From positions 1,860,001-1,924,000 of the forward strand of contig CP013099.1 of the NCBI GenBank assembly GCA_001447805.1: a stretch of 64,000 bases of DNA, in the 5' to 3' direction. This document shows positions 26,201 to 34,557 of this stretch, in pieces. The notes below the pieces were generated by a model. That model had not been told where the DNA came from, made no database searches, and saw only the letters and a program-made list of their open reading frames with translations. The stretch is from Candidatus Tenderia electrophaga (GTDB lineage Bacteria; Pseudomonadota; Gammaproteobacteria; Tenderiales; Tenderiaceae). Every line of letters begins with the position of its first letter. Position 1 is the stretch's first letter. A program made the position numbers and the translations under genes.

Positions 26201-28090
26201 ATGAATCAGTTTACTCGCCGCATTGCCGTAATCGGTCATGACTTGGTCATGGTGAGCCTTGCCTGGCTACTTGCCTATCTAGTCAGATTCAATTTTTCCC
26301 TGGCGAATCTAAACTGGGATTCATACCTTGCTACGCTACCCGTGGTGTTGGCGGCTCAAGGGCTGGTTTTATGGTTTACCGGTTTATATCGTGGGGTCTG
26401 GCGCTTTGCCAGCATTCCGGATTTATGGAATATCACCCGTGCGGTATTAATAGGTGCCTTGGTGGCTGCCTTGTCGCTATTCCTTTATAACCGTCTCGCG
26501 GGCGTCCCCCGTACGATTCTGGTTCTTTATCCTGTTTTTCTGGTTTTGATGCTTGGCGCCCCCCGCCTGTCGTATCGCATGTGGAGGGATCATGGTCTCA
26601 ACACCAAGTTCGAGCCGGAGGCCAAGCGCGTCCTTATCTTGGGTGCGGGGCGGGCCGGGGAGATGCTGGTGCGCGACATGCGCCGGGAGTCTGTATACAA
26701 GCCGGTGGGGTTTCTTGACGACAGTCCTCGCCTGAAGGGGGCGAATGTCCATGGCATTCCCGTATTCGGTCCCATCGCCAGGCTGCGTGATGCGGTCGAG
26801 AAGAACGACATCGATCTGGTCATGATCGCCATGCCCTCGGCCACCAGCAGCCAGATGCGTCGCGTCGTCGCCCTGTGCGAGCAGGCGGAAGTGACTTTCC
26901 GCACCCTGCCTAGGTTGCAGGACCTGGTCTCTGGTCAGTCCGCGCTCAAGGAGATGCGTGAGGTGGCCATCGACGACCTCCTCGGTCGCGACCCGGTGGC
27001 GTTGGATTGGAAACACGTTAGCGAGAGTCTGGCCGGCAAGACCGTGTTGGTCAGCGGCGGTGGCGGCTCCATCGGTTCGGAGCTATGTCGCCAGATCGCC
27101 AAGCTGGGGCCGTCCACGCTGGTTCTCGTTGAACAATCCGAGTTCAACCTCTACAACGTGGAGATGGAGCTAGGCCGTGCCTATCCCAATCTGCAGCTCC
27201 ACAGCTGCCTGACGGATGTGGCCGATAAGACGGCGGTGGAGCATGTTTTGAAGACCTATCGCCCGGATGTAATTTTCCATGCCGCGGCCTACAAGCATGT
27301 TCCCATGTTGGAACATCAGGCGCGCGAGGCGGTTCATAACAATGTGTTAGGCACCCGTACATTAGCGACTGCCGCAGATAAGTTTGGTTGTGGCACGTTT
27401 GTAATGGTATCCACCGACAAGGCCGTCAATCCAGCCAACGTAATGGGGGCGAGCAAACGAGCGGCCGAGATCTACTGCCAAAGCCTGGATAAGAAGTCCA
27501 AGACCAAGTTCATTACCGTCCGCTTCGGCAACGTGCTCGGTTCCGCCGGTAGTGTGGTGCCGCTATTCCGAAAACAGATTGAGGCAGGCGGTCCGGTGAC
27601 GGTCACCCACCCTGAGATTACCCGCTTTTTCATGACCATCCCCGAGGCCAGCCAGCTGATTATGCAGGCCGGAGCCATGGGGACCGGCGGTGAGATATTC
27701 GTGCTGGATATGGGTGAACCGGTGAAGGTGAATTATCTAGCCGAGCAGATGATACGTCTCTCCGGCAAGGTGCCGGGCAAGGATATCGAAATCACTTATA
27801 CCGGGCTGCGGCCGGGCGAGAAGCTGTTTGAAGAGCTCTTCCATGATCAGGAGTGCCTTGCCGAGACCAGCCATGAGAAGATCCTGCTGGCTCAGTGTCG
27901 CCTGGCGGATTGGGAGCAGGTTCAAGAGGTGATGGGGCTCATGGAAACGGCCTGCGACAGCTATGATGAGCCTGAGTGTAAGCGTCTGTTGAAGAAGTTG
28001 GTGCCGGAGATGGGTGCCACAGGTGTGTCGGTGACAGATAAAGATAATGTCATTCCGCTAAAAGTAGCTAAGGTTAGCCATGAGAGTTAA
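26201..28090 (+). CDS. wbpM: WbpM/PglF-family membrane UDP-GlcNAc 4,6-dehydratase
   Basis: 629 residues. Four N-terminal membrane segments (about 9-29, 42-67, 77-97, 104-126) are followed by a CoA-binding-like region and a C-terminal SDR domain. [10 protein letters not shown] (about 285-294) binds [17 protein letters not shown] has Met where classical SDRs have Tyr, as in WbpM/FlaA1. It produces UDP-4-keto-6-deoxy-GlcNAc for WbpV. Its 3' end overlaps galU by 11 bases. Confidence 0.92.
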   Translation: MNQFTRRIAVIGHDLVMVSLAWLLAYLVRFNFSLANLNWDSYLATLPVVLAAQGLVLWFTGLYRGVWRFASIPDLWNITRAVLIGALVAALSLFLYNRLAGVPRTILVLYPVFLVLMLGAPRLSYRMWRDHGLNTKFEPEAKRVLILGAGRAGEMLVRDMRRESVYKPVGFLDDSPRLKGANVHGIPVFGPIARLRDAVEKNDIDLVMIAMPSATSSQMRRVVALCEQAEVTFRTLPRLQDLVSGQSALKEMREVAIDDLLGRDPVALDWKHVSESLAGKTVLVSGGGGSIGSELCRQIAKLGPSTLVLVEQSEFNLYNVEMELGRAYPNLQLHSCLTDVADKTAVEHVLKTYRPDVIFHAAAYKHVPMLEHQAREAVHNNVLGTRTLATAADKFGCGTFVMVSTDKAVNPANVMGASKRAAEIYCQSLDKKSKTKFITVRFGNVLGSAGSVVPLFRKQIEAGGPVTVTHPEITRFFMTIPEASQLIMQAGAMGTGGEIFVLDMGEPVKVNYLAEQMIRLSGKVPGKDIEITYTGLRPGEKLFEELFHDQECLAETSHEKILLAQCRLADWEQVQEVMGLMETACDSYDEPECKRLLKKLVPEMGATGVSVTDKDNVIPLKVAKVSHES

Positions 28091-28967
28091 AAAGGCCGTC
28101 TTCCCCGTCGCGGGCATGGGGACCCGCTTCTTGCCCGCCACCAAGGCCAACCCCAAAGAGATGCTGCCCATCGTGGACAAGCCCTTGATCCAGTACGCGG
28201 CCGAAGAGGCGATCGCCGCGGGTATCGATGAACTGATCTTCGTCACCAGCAGCAGCAAGCGCGCCATCGAGGACCATTTCGATAAGAACTACGAGATGGA
28301 GACCGAGCTGGAGAAGCGCGGCAAGCGTGAGCTGCTCAATATTTTGCGCGGCATCGTGCCCGAGGGGGTGTCGTGCGTGTATGTGCGTCAGCCCGAGGCC
28401 TTAGGGCTAGGGCACGCAGTGCTATGCGCCAAGCCGGTGGTGGGCAATGATCCCTTCGCGGTGATTCTGGCGGACGATTTGATCAATGGCGGAGATAATC
28501 CTTGTCTGAGCCAGATGGTGGAGGTCTTTAATGACCGCCAGGCCAGCGTGCTGGGGGTGGAGCGGGTGGACCCCAGTGAGACCAACAAGTATGGCATCGT
28601 GAAGACCACCGAGAGCAAAGAACAACTCAACAAGGTCAGCGGCATCGTGGAAAAGCCCCATCCCGAGGTGGCGCCCTCCAATCTGGCCGTGGTAGGGCGT
28701 TATATCCTGACGCCGGAGATCTTCGGCCTGCTGGAGCGGACCGAACGCGGGGCGGGTGGCGAGATCCAGCTGACAGACGCCATCGCCATGCTTCTAAAAG
28801 ATCAGGCCGTATACGCCTATGAATTTGAGGGCAAGCGCTTCGACTGCGGCAGCAAGCTGGGGTATCTGCAGGCCACGGTGGAGTATGCCCTGGAGCATGA
28901 GGAGTTGGGGGAAGAGTTTCGGGCCTATCTCAAGTCGTTTATTTGTGATGTGGGCTTGGAGGGGTAA
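28080..28967 (+). CDS. galU: GalU, UTP-glucose-1-phosphate uridylyltransferase
   Basis: 295 residues, the normal length. [21 protein letters not shown] (within the first 30 residues) is the UTP-binding start; [10 protein letters not shown] holds the metal-binding Asp; [16 protein letters not shown] and [12 protein letters not shown] are GalU signatures. It makes UDP-glucose for surface polysaccharides. It is coupled to wbpM by an 11-base overlap and ends the glycan operon. A C-rich palindromic repeat begins immediately after its stop. Confidence 0.95.
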   Translation: MRVKKAVFPVAGMGTRFLPATKANPKEMLPIVDKPLIQYAAEEAIAAGIDELIFVTSSSKRAIEDHFDKNYEMETELEKRGKRELLNILRGIVPEGVSCVYVRQPEALGLGHAVLCAKPVVGNDPFAVILADDLINGGDNPCLSQMVEVFNDRQASVLGVERVDPSETNKYGIVKTTESKEQLNKVSGIVEKPHPEVAPSNLAVVGRYILTPEIFGLLERTERGAGGEIQLTDAIAMLLKDQAVYAYEFEGKRFDCGSKLGYLQATVEYALEHEELGEEFRAYLKSFICDVGLEG

Positions 28968-29057
28968 ATCCCCCTCAATCCCCCTTTAACAAAGGGGGAG
29001 GTTGGGCCTGGTGGTTATTTGCTCCCCTCATTTGTAAAGAGGGGGTGGGGGAGATTT
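28966..29057. repeat. REP-like C-rich palindromes after galU (two copies)
   Basis: Copy one starts at the galU stop (28966-29007): a tail AAATCCCCCTCA, then CCCCCTTT-loop-AAAGGGGG. Copy two (29031-29057) is in the opposite orientation, with the tail GGGTGGGGGAGATTT after the hairpin. A short, weaker hairpin follows at about 29078-29100. This is the first of eight or more sites of the same family, which reach to 48.4 kb. The hairpin could also act as a terminator or mRNA stabiliser. Confidence 0.8.
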
Positions 29058-29107
29058 GCCGGAAATCAAATTCTGCTCGATCTTCCTTTAATAAAGGGAA
29101 AATGGCC

Positions 29108-29310
29108 TAGCAGGCTGTTGAAAAAACGTTTTGATACCTTCTCCCTTAGGGAGAAGGTTAGGAAAGCTTACCCCGGAGCCTGCCCCGCGAAGCGCTTTGG
29201 GTACGAAGCGCATTGGGTATGAGGGGATACAATCAATAAGTTATGCTATTTTTATCCCCTCAGCCCAGCCCTCTCCCTGAGGGAGAGGGGGGTTTTTCAA
29301 CAGTCTGTTA
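29108..29310. mobile_element. MITE-like element, about 203 bp
   Basis: An 18-base terminal inverted repeat bounds the element: TAGCAGGCTGTTGAAAAA at 29108-29125 and the complement of TAACAGACTGTTGAAAAA at 29293-29310, matching at 16 of 18 bases. Inside are two smaller palindromes (CTCCCTTAGGGAG near 29141 and CTCTCCCTGAGGGAGAG near 29271) and no coding sequence. CTGTTGAAAAA ends are common in insertion sequences, so a non-autonomous element moved by a transposase elsewhere is likely. I see no clear target duplication. Confidence 0.6.
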
Positions 29311-29353
29311 GCGTGCCTGGACGCTGGTGCTTGCTGCATTTTAGTCAAAAGCA

Positions 29354-29403
29354 TCTTTCATAGAAAGATAGATATGGCTTGATTTGTCTTTCAGTGAAAG
29401 ATA
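29354..29403. promoter_or_regulatory. Twin palindromes upstream of the DUF4143 ATPase (operator candidates)
   Basis: Two near-identical 17-base palindromes, TCTTTCATAGAAAGATA (29354-29370) and TCTTTCAGTGAAAGATA (29387-29403), start 33 bases apart, about three helical turns. They lie just upstream of the ATG at 29414. The arrangement suits cooperative binding of a dimeric regulator, or autoregulation by the downstream protein. Confidence 0.5.
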
Positions 29404-29413
29404 TTATTTTGCC

Positions 29414-30718
29414 ATGGATGCCCTCTTGGAACAAATCATTGCCGATTTTCACGAGCGGCCACTGCCCCAGCTAACCCGTCGGACAGTAGAATTGCCCGCG
29501 CTTACCAACAAGATCGATACCGTGATCGGCATGCGGCGTACTGGCAAGACCTGGTTCCTGTATCAACAGATGCAGGACTGCATGGAGCGGGGGATTCCCA
29601 AGGAGTGCTTGCTTTACATCAATTTCGATGATGAGCGCCTCTACCCGATGCAGCGGGATGAATTGCGGCGTATACCCGAGACGTATTACCGCCTGTATCC
29701 GCTGCACAAACAGAACACCTGTTACTTCTTTTTCGATGAGATCCAGAATGTCGACGGCTGGGAGCCATTTGTACGCCGATTACTGGATAGCGAAAATATT
29801 CAGCTTGCGCTGACCGGTTCTTCTGCGCGGCTGTTGAGCCGGGAGATTGCCTCGACGCTGAGGGGGCGGGCCATTACCACAGAGATCTTCCCCTTCAGTT
29901 TTGCTGAGGTCCTGACACACCAGGGCATCGATCATGACCTTTTTCGTCCGCCGGGGGCAGAAAAGCGGGCTTTGTACGCCAATCGTCTGCATCAGTATCT
30001 ACTGCAGGGCGGATTCCCGGAGATCCAGGGCGTGGAGGCACCTTACCGGCAACAGATTCTCCAGGAGTATGTCGACGTTGTTATCCTGCGCGACGTGATC
30101 GAACGGCATGGCGTGACCAACATCGTACCGTTGCGTTATCTCATTCGTCATTTGCTGAATGCGCCGGCAACGCTGTTCAGCGTCAACCGCTTTCATAACG
30201 ATCTCAAGTCGCAGGGAATCGCCATTGGCAAGAATACCCTGCATGAATATCTGGAATACCTGATCGATGCCTATCTCATCGATACGGTGCCCATCTTCGC
30301 GCGCTCGGTACGGCGCCGGCAGGTCAACCCGCGTAAGGTCTACGCGATTGATACCGGATTGGCGCAGGCCTTTCGCCATGACGCTCATGTCGACCGGGGC
30401 AGGCTGTTGGAGAACATGGTCTTTACCGCGTTGCGTCGACAGCGGCTGGAGATCAGCTATTTTCGCAGTGAAGAGGGATACGAGGTGGATTTTCATACTA
30501 CTTCACGGGACGGCATCCGGCAGTTGATACAGGTCAGTGAAACACTCTCGAATTCCCAGACGCGCCAGCGCGAGTTGCGCGCCCTGGTGGTGGCGATGGA
30601 ACAGTGTCAGCTCAATACAGCCACCGTCGTGACCGTGGATGAGGCGGAGCGGATCGAACAGCATGGCCGGTTGATTGAAGTCATTCCCGCTTGGCGCTGG
30701 TTGCTGACCCAAACATGA
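29414..30718 (+). CDS. AAA_14 ATPase with DUF4143 domain
   Basis: 434 residues from the ATG at 29414 (a TTG at 29384 would lie inside the palindrome pair). The N-terminal AAA domain has Walker A GMRRTGKT (about 39-46) and Walker B YFFFDEIQNV (about 107-116); sensor-like LALTGSSARLLSREI follows. The C-terminal DUF4143 domain (about 230-390) resembles PD-(D/E)xK nuclease folds (YFRSEEGYEVDFH). Such ATPases are common in accessory regions of bacteria and archaea; their role is unsettled, with mobile or toxin-like functions suggested. It stands alone here. Confidence 0.87.
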   Translation: MDALLEQIIADFHERPLPQLTRRTVELPALTNKIDTVIGMRRTGKTWFLYQQMQDCMERGIPKECLLYINFDDERLYPMQRDELRRIPETYYRLYPLHKQNTCYFFFDEIQNVDGWEPFVRRLLDSENIQLALTGSSARLLSREIASTLRGRAITTEIFPFSFAEVLTHQGIDHDLFRPPGAEKRALYANRLHQYLLQGGFPEIQGVEAPYRQQILQEYVDVVILRDVIERHGVTNIVPLRYLIRHLLNAPATLFSVNRFHNDLKSQGIAIGKNTLHEYLEYLIDAYLIDTVPIFARSVRRRQVNPRKVYAIDTGLAQAFRHDAHVDRGRLLENMVFTALRRQRLEISYFRSEEGYEVDFHTTSRDGIRQLIQVSETLSNSQTRQRELRALVVAMEQCQLNTATVVTVDEAERIEQHGRLIEVIPAWRWLLTQT

Positions 30719-30730
30719 GACGTCGATCCC

Positions 30731-31273
30731 TCAGCCCGTCCATATACGCGCAAACTCAAATTCGATGGTGCATTTGCCGAGATCGAATAGGACGTTTTCA
30801 TCAGCAGCGTCTATCTGTTTTACGTACCGACCCTCGCGGAGCGAGTACACCTTGGCGACGTTGTTTTCGGGATCGACAATACAATAGTGACCTACACCCT
30901 CCCGTTCGTATATGGAAAACTTGGTGCGCCGGTCCTTCTCTGCGTTAGACGGTGACAGCACTTCAAATATCAGCGAGGGGGCTTTGGTCAAAAAATCACC
31001 GCTGGGTTGATAGCAGATAACCATGTTGTCGGGCTGGACCACCGTGTCCTCGGCGACTTTCCAATCAACAGGCAGAACGGCCTGACAATGGCTGCAATCG
31101 TCCAGCGCCTCGTCCAGCATTCGCGCGATAATCTGACTGATACGTTGGTGGCGAAAGCTGGGGGAAGGGGTCATGGCATAAGGGATGCCCTTGATTAACT
31201 CCCAGCGACCTTCCCACTGAATGTAGTCTGAGTATACGTAATGGGGCAGCTCATCGGGCGATAACATGTGCAA
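30731..31273 (-). CDS. Uma2 family protein (DUF820, PD-(D/E)xK nuclease fold)
   Basis: 180 residues on the minus strand, convergent with the DUF4143 gene, 12 bases from its stop. The restriction-endonuclease-like core is visible: ELIKGIPYAMTPSPS, VVQPDNMVICY (Asp), SLIFEVLSPSNAEKDRRTK (Glu and Lys of the nuclease site) and YCIVDPENNVAKVY. Uma2 proteins are abundant in cyanobacteria and scattered in accessory DNA elsewhere; their function is not established. The start is the ATG at 31273 or 31267. Confidence 0.85.
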   Translation of the reverse strand: MHMLSPDELPHYVYSDYIQWEGRWELIKGIPYAMTPSPSFRHQRISQIIARMLDEALDDCSHCQAVLPVDWKVAEDTVVQPDNMVICYQPSGDFLTKAPSLIFEVLSPSNAEKDRRTKFSIYEREGVGHYCIVDPENNVAKVYSLREGRYVKQIDAADENVLFDLGKCTIEFEFARIWTG

Positions 31274-31425
31274 GTCTCCTGTCCAGCAGGGGAGATTTCA
31301 TAAATTTCCTCAATTAAAATGCTACGCTGGTTATTGCCAAATGGCAATTTATCGGCGAAATGGGAATCCTCCACAATGGGCTCTATTCTCGTCACCCATC
31401 CGTCGTTCCGGTAAAATACCCCCCT

Positions 31426-32316
31426 ATGAATTTCCCAACCCTTGAAGACTTCATCGGCAATACGCCCCTGGTGCGCCTGCAACGCCTGTTGCGGAGCAGT
31501 TCCAACACCATCCTGGCCAAGTTGGAGGGCAATAACCCCGCTGGTTCGGTCAAGGACCGTCCGGCCCTGAGCATGATCCGGCACGCCGAGGCCCGGGGTG
31601 AGATCCGGCCCGGCGACACCCTTATCGAGGCCACCAGCGGCAATACAGGCATCGCCCTGGCTATGGCTGCCGCCACCAAGGGCTATCGCATGGTGTTGGT
31701 CATGCCCGAGCACATGAGTGTGGAGCGGCGCGCGGTGATGAAGGCCTTTGGCGCCGAGATCATTCTTACCGCCAAGGCGGGCAGCATGGAGGCGGCGATT
31801 GATCTGGCCGCCGAGATGGAAGGTCGGGGTGAGGGCAGGGTACTGAATCAGTTCGGCAACTTTGATAATCCCCTGGCTCACTATGAAGGGACGGGGCCGG
31901 AGATCTGGCGCGATACCCAGGGCAAGGTGACCCATTTTGTCAGTTCTATGGGGACCACCGGGACCATCATGGGGGTATCCCGTTATTTGAAGGAGCAGAA
32001 TCCCGATATACAGATCGTCGGTGTCCAGCCTACCGAGGGGGCCAGTATCCCCGGTATTCGTCGTTGGCCGCAGGAGTACCTGCCTAAGATTTATGAGTCT
32101 GAACGGGTGGATCGCATCATTGATGTCAGTCAGCAGGCAGCGGAGGAGACGACCCGCGCCCTGGGGGTCCAGGAGGGGATCTTTGCGGGGATTTCGTCGG
32201 GCGGGGCGGTGAGTGCCGCCCTGCGCCTGGCGCGTGAGGTGGAAGATGCGGTGATTGTGACCATTATCTGCGACCGTGGGGATCGGTATTTGTCGACGGG
32301 GGTGTTTCCGCAGTAG
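31426..32316 (+). CDS. cysM: CysM, cysteine synthase B
   Basis: 296 residues. It makes cysteine (or S-sulfocysteine) from O-acetylserine with a PLP cofactor. LEDFIGNTPLVRL and GNNPAGSVKDRPAL (the Lys binds PLP) lie in the first 55 residues; TSGNTGIALAMAAA binds the substrate and GTTGTIMGVSRYLKE the phosphate. The loop EGIFAGISSGGAVSAAL is near the C-terminus. The ATG at 31426 matches the family start; an upstream in-frame ATG at 31360 would add 22 unrelated residues. The gene stands alone between accessory genes. Confidence 0.95.
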   Translation: MNFPTLEDFIGNTPLVRLQRLLRSSSNTILAKLEGNNPAGSVKDRPALSMIRHAEARGEIRPGDTLIEATSGNTGIALAMAAATKGYRMVLVMPEHMSVERRAVMKAFGAEIILTAKAGSMEAAIDLAAEMEGRGEGRVLNQFGNFDNPLAHYEGTGPEIWRDTQGKVTHFVSSMGTTGTIMGVSRYLKEQNPDIQIVGVQPTEGASIPGIRRWPQEYLPKIYESERVDRIIDVSQQAAEETTRALGVQEGIFAGISSGGAVSAALRLAREVEDAVIVTIICDRGDRYLSTGVFPQ

Positions 32317-32340
32317 ATTTTGGGGGCGGGATGGGTCGGT

Positions 32341-32447
32341 TAAATCTCCCCTAACCCCTCTTTAGAAAAGAGGGGAATGAAGGCCTGCTATTTGAAACGA
32401 CCGGGTAATTCCCCCCTCTTTGGAAAGAGGGGTTAGGGGAGAATGGC
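32341..32447. repeat. Inverted pair of REP-like palindromes after cysM
   Basis: Forward copy at 32341-32377 (tail TAAATCTCCCCTAA, hairpin CCCCTCTTT-AGA-AAAGAGGGG) and reverse copy at 32405-32447 (hairpin, then tail GGTTAGGGGAGAAT). The two point tail-outward with about 27 bases between them, the layout of a BIME. Confidence 0.8.
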
Positions 32448-32449
32448 AC

Positions 32450-32711
32450 TTACTTAAGCTTCTTAGGGTGACCATTTTTCATCACTTCCGCTCTTGCTTC
32501 ATGCCGTGTTCTCGTCAATAAGGGATAGGCTTTCGGTCTTCGCTTCACCGCTCTCGGTTCGATTCGGCCGGGACGATTCCCCACCTTTTTCTGCACCATC
32601 ATGCGGAATAAATAACCGATATATTCATCATCCAAATACTGCGCGTTTTGTAGATAGATCAGCCATATCTGCAAGCAGTGCTTGAAACTTATACGTCTTG
32701 GGCTGATTGAT
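32450..32711 (-). pseudogene. C-terminal remnant of an IS4-family transposase
   Basis: Read on the minus strand, this fragment encodes the end of an IS4-family transposase: RRISFKHCLQIW, then VGNRPGRIEPRAVKRRPKAYPLL and the terminal GHPKKLK before TAA at 32450-32452. The DDE catalytic domain is missing. The fragment stops where the IS3-family element begins, at about 32712, and no other part of the IS4 gene appears on the far side. The insertion or a later deletion removed the rest. Confidence 0.75.
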
Positions 32712-32767
32712 GTGGTCTGATACATCCGGACACCGAGTTAAGGCTGTAAAATGCCATAACGGGGTGA

Positions 32768-33064
32768 ATGATGCCAACAGAGAAGAAGACAAGACGGAAA
32801 TACACGGAAGACTTCAAGCGGGACGCGGTGGCGCTGGTGACCGAACAGGGTTACAAGGTGGCGGAGGCGGCCCGGAGTCTGGGGATCAACGACAATCTGC
32901 TGCGCCGATGGCGGCAGGAATTTTCGGACGATGCCAGCGGTGCGCAGCTGTCGGCGGATGAGCGCGAGGAGCTGAATCGGCTGCGGAAGGAGAACCGCAT
33001 GCTGCGGATGGAAAAGGAGATTTTAAAAAAAGCCAGCCAGTACTTCGCGAAGGAAATGAAGTGA
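32768..33064 (+). CDS. IS3-family transposase OrfA
   Basis: 98 residues. A helix-turn-helix (KYTEDFKRDAVALVTEQGYK...VAEAARSLGINDNLLRRWRQ) and a C-terminal leucine-zipper-like helix (LNRLRKENRMLRMEKEIL) bind the IS ends and mediate dimerisation. A seven-A run at 33025-33031 overlaps the codons Leu-Lys-Lys and can serve as the slippery site for the -1 frameshift that makes the OrfAB transposase. Confidence 0.92.
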   Translation: MMPTEKKTRRKYTEDFKRDAVALVTEQGYKVAEAARSLGINDNLLRRWRQEFSDDASGAQLSADEREELNRLRKENRMLRMEKEILKKASQYFAKEMK

Positions 33065-33936
33065 AGTACGCCTTCATCCGGGACCATGCATGCCGTTGGC
33101 CGGTATTGCATCTGTGCCGCCTGCTAGGTGTGCAGCGCAGTGCCTACTACGACTGGCGGGACCGGCCTGGCCAGGTCATTCCGGCCGAGGAACTGGCCTT
33201 GCGGCGGCGCATGAAGGCGTTGTTCAAGGCCTCCCGGGACAGTTTGGGTAGTCGAACGATGGCGCGCAAACTGCGCGAGGAGGGCTTTGAGATCGGCCGT
33301 GACCGGACGCGCCGCCTGATGAAGGCGTTGAGCCTGGAGGTTAGAGCGAAGCGCAAATACAAGGCGACAACCGACAGCAAACACCAGCTGCCGGTGGCGG
33401 AGAATGTGCTGAACCGCCAGTTCAACCCGACGAGGCCGAACCAGGCCTGGGGCGCAGATATCACGTATCTGTGGACGCAGGAAGGCTGGGTATACCTGGC
33501 GGTGGTGATCGACCTGTATTCGCGCCGCGTGGTCGGCTGGGCCATGGATCGGCGCATGAAGAAAGCCCTGGTGATCCGGGCCTTGCTGATGGCGATCAAT
33601 CTGAGAAACCCGCCACCAGGCCTGATCCATCATTCGGACCGTGGCAGCCAATATGCCAGTCGCGCCTATCAGAAGCTGCTGGCACAACATGGGATGGTTT
33701 GCAGTATGAGTCGCAAGGGTAACTGCTGGGATAATGCCCCGGTGGAACGCTTCTTCAGTAGCCTGAAGCGGGAATGGACCGGTGATCGCTTGTACCGGAC
33801 CCGGAAGGAAGCGATTGCTGATGTCCGGGAATACGTGGCGGTGTATTACAATGCTCAGCGCCTGCATTCGACGCTGGGTTACAAGACACCGATGGATTAC
33901 GAAAAGGACCTTAACAAAGTGTCCGGAAACACTTGA
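33061..33936 (+). CDS. IS3-family transposase OrfB (DDE integrase domain)
   Basis: 291 residues in the -1 frame relative to orfA; the GTG start overlaps the orfA stop (GTGA). The N-terminal HTH_21 region precedes an rve integrase core with the catalytic triad in WGADITYLW, HHSDRGSQY and APVERFFSSLK. The frame is intact to the right terminal repeat, so the element may be active. Confidence 0.92.
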   Translation: MKYAFIRDHACRWPVLHLCRLLGVQRSAYYDWRDRPGQVIPAEELALRRRMKALFKASRDSLGSRTMARKLREEGFEIGRDRTRRLMKALSLEVRAKRKYKATTDSKHQLPVAENVLNRQFNPTRPNQAWGADITYLWTQEGWVYLAVVIDLYSRRVVGWAMDRRMKKALVIRALLMAINLRNPPPGLIHHSDRGSQYASRAYQKLLAQHGMVCSMSRKGNCWDNAPVERFFSSLKREWTGDRLYRTRKEAIADVREYVAVYYNAQRLHSTLGYKTPMDYEKDLNKVSGNT

Positions 33937-33944
33937 CCACTACA

Positions 33945-34003
33945 AACCCCTCCCTTTTACAAAGGGGGGAACTCGAGTTTCATTTTAGGTTTAGGGGGGA
34001 GGG
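33945..34003. repeat. REP-like palindrome between the IS and the DUF559 gene
   Basis: CCCCTCCCTTT-TAC-AAAGGGGGG hairpin at 33947-33970, followed by a separated G-rich tail (TTTAGGGGGGAGGGGG) at 33990-34005. It directly abuts the right end of the IS element and the start region of the DUF559 gene. Confidence 0.7.
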
Positions 34004-34010
34004 GGCTTCC

Positions 34011-34376
34011 ATGCTGCGCTATAGGGCAAATTTAAAAGGATGCTCGCGCCAGCTGCGCCGCGATATGACCGATGCTGAGCAGTTGTTGTGGTCGCGGCTA
34101 CGGCGCAAGCAGATTTTAGGGGTGCAGTTTTATCGCCAACGGCCCATCGGCGATTACATTGTCGATTTCTTTGCACCAAAGGCAAGGCTGGTGGTGGAGG
34201 TGGATGGCGGGCAGCATTTTGAGCTGGAAAATCAACGCCACGACGAACGCCGCGATCTATATCTGACCGGGCAGGGCCTGGACGTGATGAGGTTCGATAA
34301 CTTGCAGGTATTGAATGAGATTGATGCGGTGGCTGAAGCCATTTTCCAGGTTGTCACCAAGAGGTTGAGTGATTAG
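34011..34376 (+). CDS. DUF559 (Vsr-like) endonuclease-domain protein
   Basis: 121 residues from the ATG at 34011. The fold is that of very-short-patch-repair-type PD-(D/E)xK nucleases: MTDAEQLLWSRLR, GVQFYRQRPIGDYIVDFF, ARLVVEVDGGQHFE (Asp, then Glu-x-Asp of the active site) and ERRDLYLTGQGLDVMRF. The frame continues upstream through the palindromic repeat, but those codons are repeat-derived and unlikely to be used. The gene is bracketed by REP-like repeats on both sides. Cellular role is unknown. Confidence 0.85.
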   Translation: MLRYRANLKGCSRQLRRDMTDAEQLLWSRLRRKQILGVQFYRQRPIGDYIVDFFAPKARLVVEVDGGQHFELENQRHDERRDLYLTGQGLDVMRFDNLQVLNEIDAVAEAIFQVVTKRLSD

Positions 34377-34386
34377 TCTTGAAACT

Positions 34387-34492
34387 TCTCTCAATCCTTT
34401 ATGCCCTGTGGGTGCCCATTAAGTAAAGAAGGGGGTTAGGTTAAGTGTTTTTTTGCTCCCCTCTTTTTTAAAGAGGGGTTGGGGGAGATTTC
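34387..34492. repeat. REP-like palindromes after the DUF559 gene
   Basis: A long-form copy (34387-34438) contains CCTTTATGCCC...GGGTGCCC between the arms. A reverse short copy (34457-34492) follows, with hairpin CCCCTCTTT-TTT-AAAGAGGGG and tail TTGGGGGAGATTT. Confidence 0.75.
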
Positions 34493-34557
34493 TTATCCTG
34501 TCCGCCTCAGTAACAAATAAGGGAATATATGTTGAAACACCGGAGTGAGCCAAGGTA

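Larger units (their letters stand above)
32712..33940 (+). mobile_element. Complete IS3-family insertion sequence, about 1.23 kb
   Basis: Imperfect 22-base terminal inverted repeats lie at 32712-32733 and 33919-33940; 16 of 22 bases match, including GTGGTC outside and CCGGACAC inside. Between them are orfA and orfB in the usual -1 arrangement. No target-site duplication is evident in the flanks. The left flank is an IS4 remnant and the right flank is a REP-like repeat, so the site is a nest of mobile sequences. Confidence 0.85.

Noticed and set aside
29019-29222. A 67-codon ORF after galU
   Set aside because: It is made of palindromic repeats and the left part of the MITE and has no protein-like features.
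31195-31935. A 246-codon minus-strand ORF across cysM
   Set aside because: It overlaps cysM and the Uma2 start, has no recognisable motif and is an antisense shadow.
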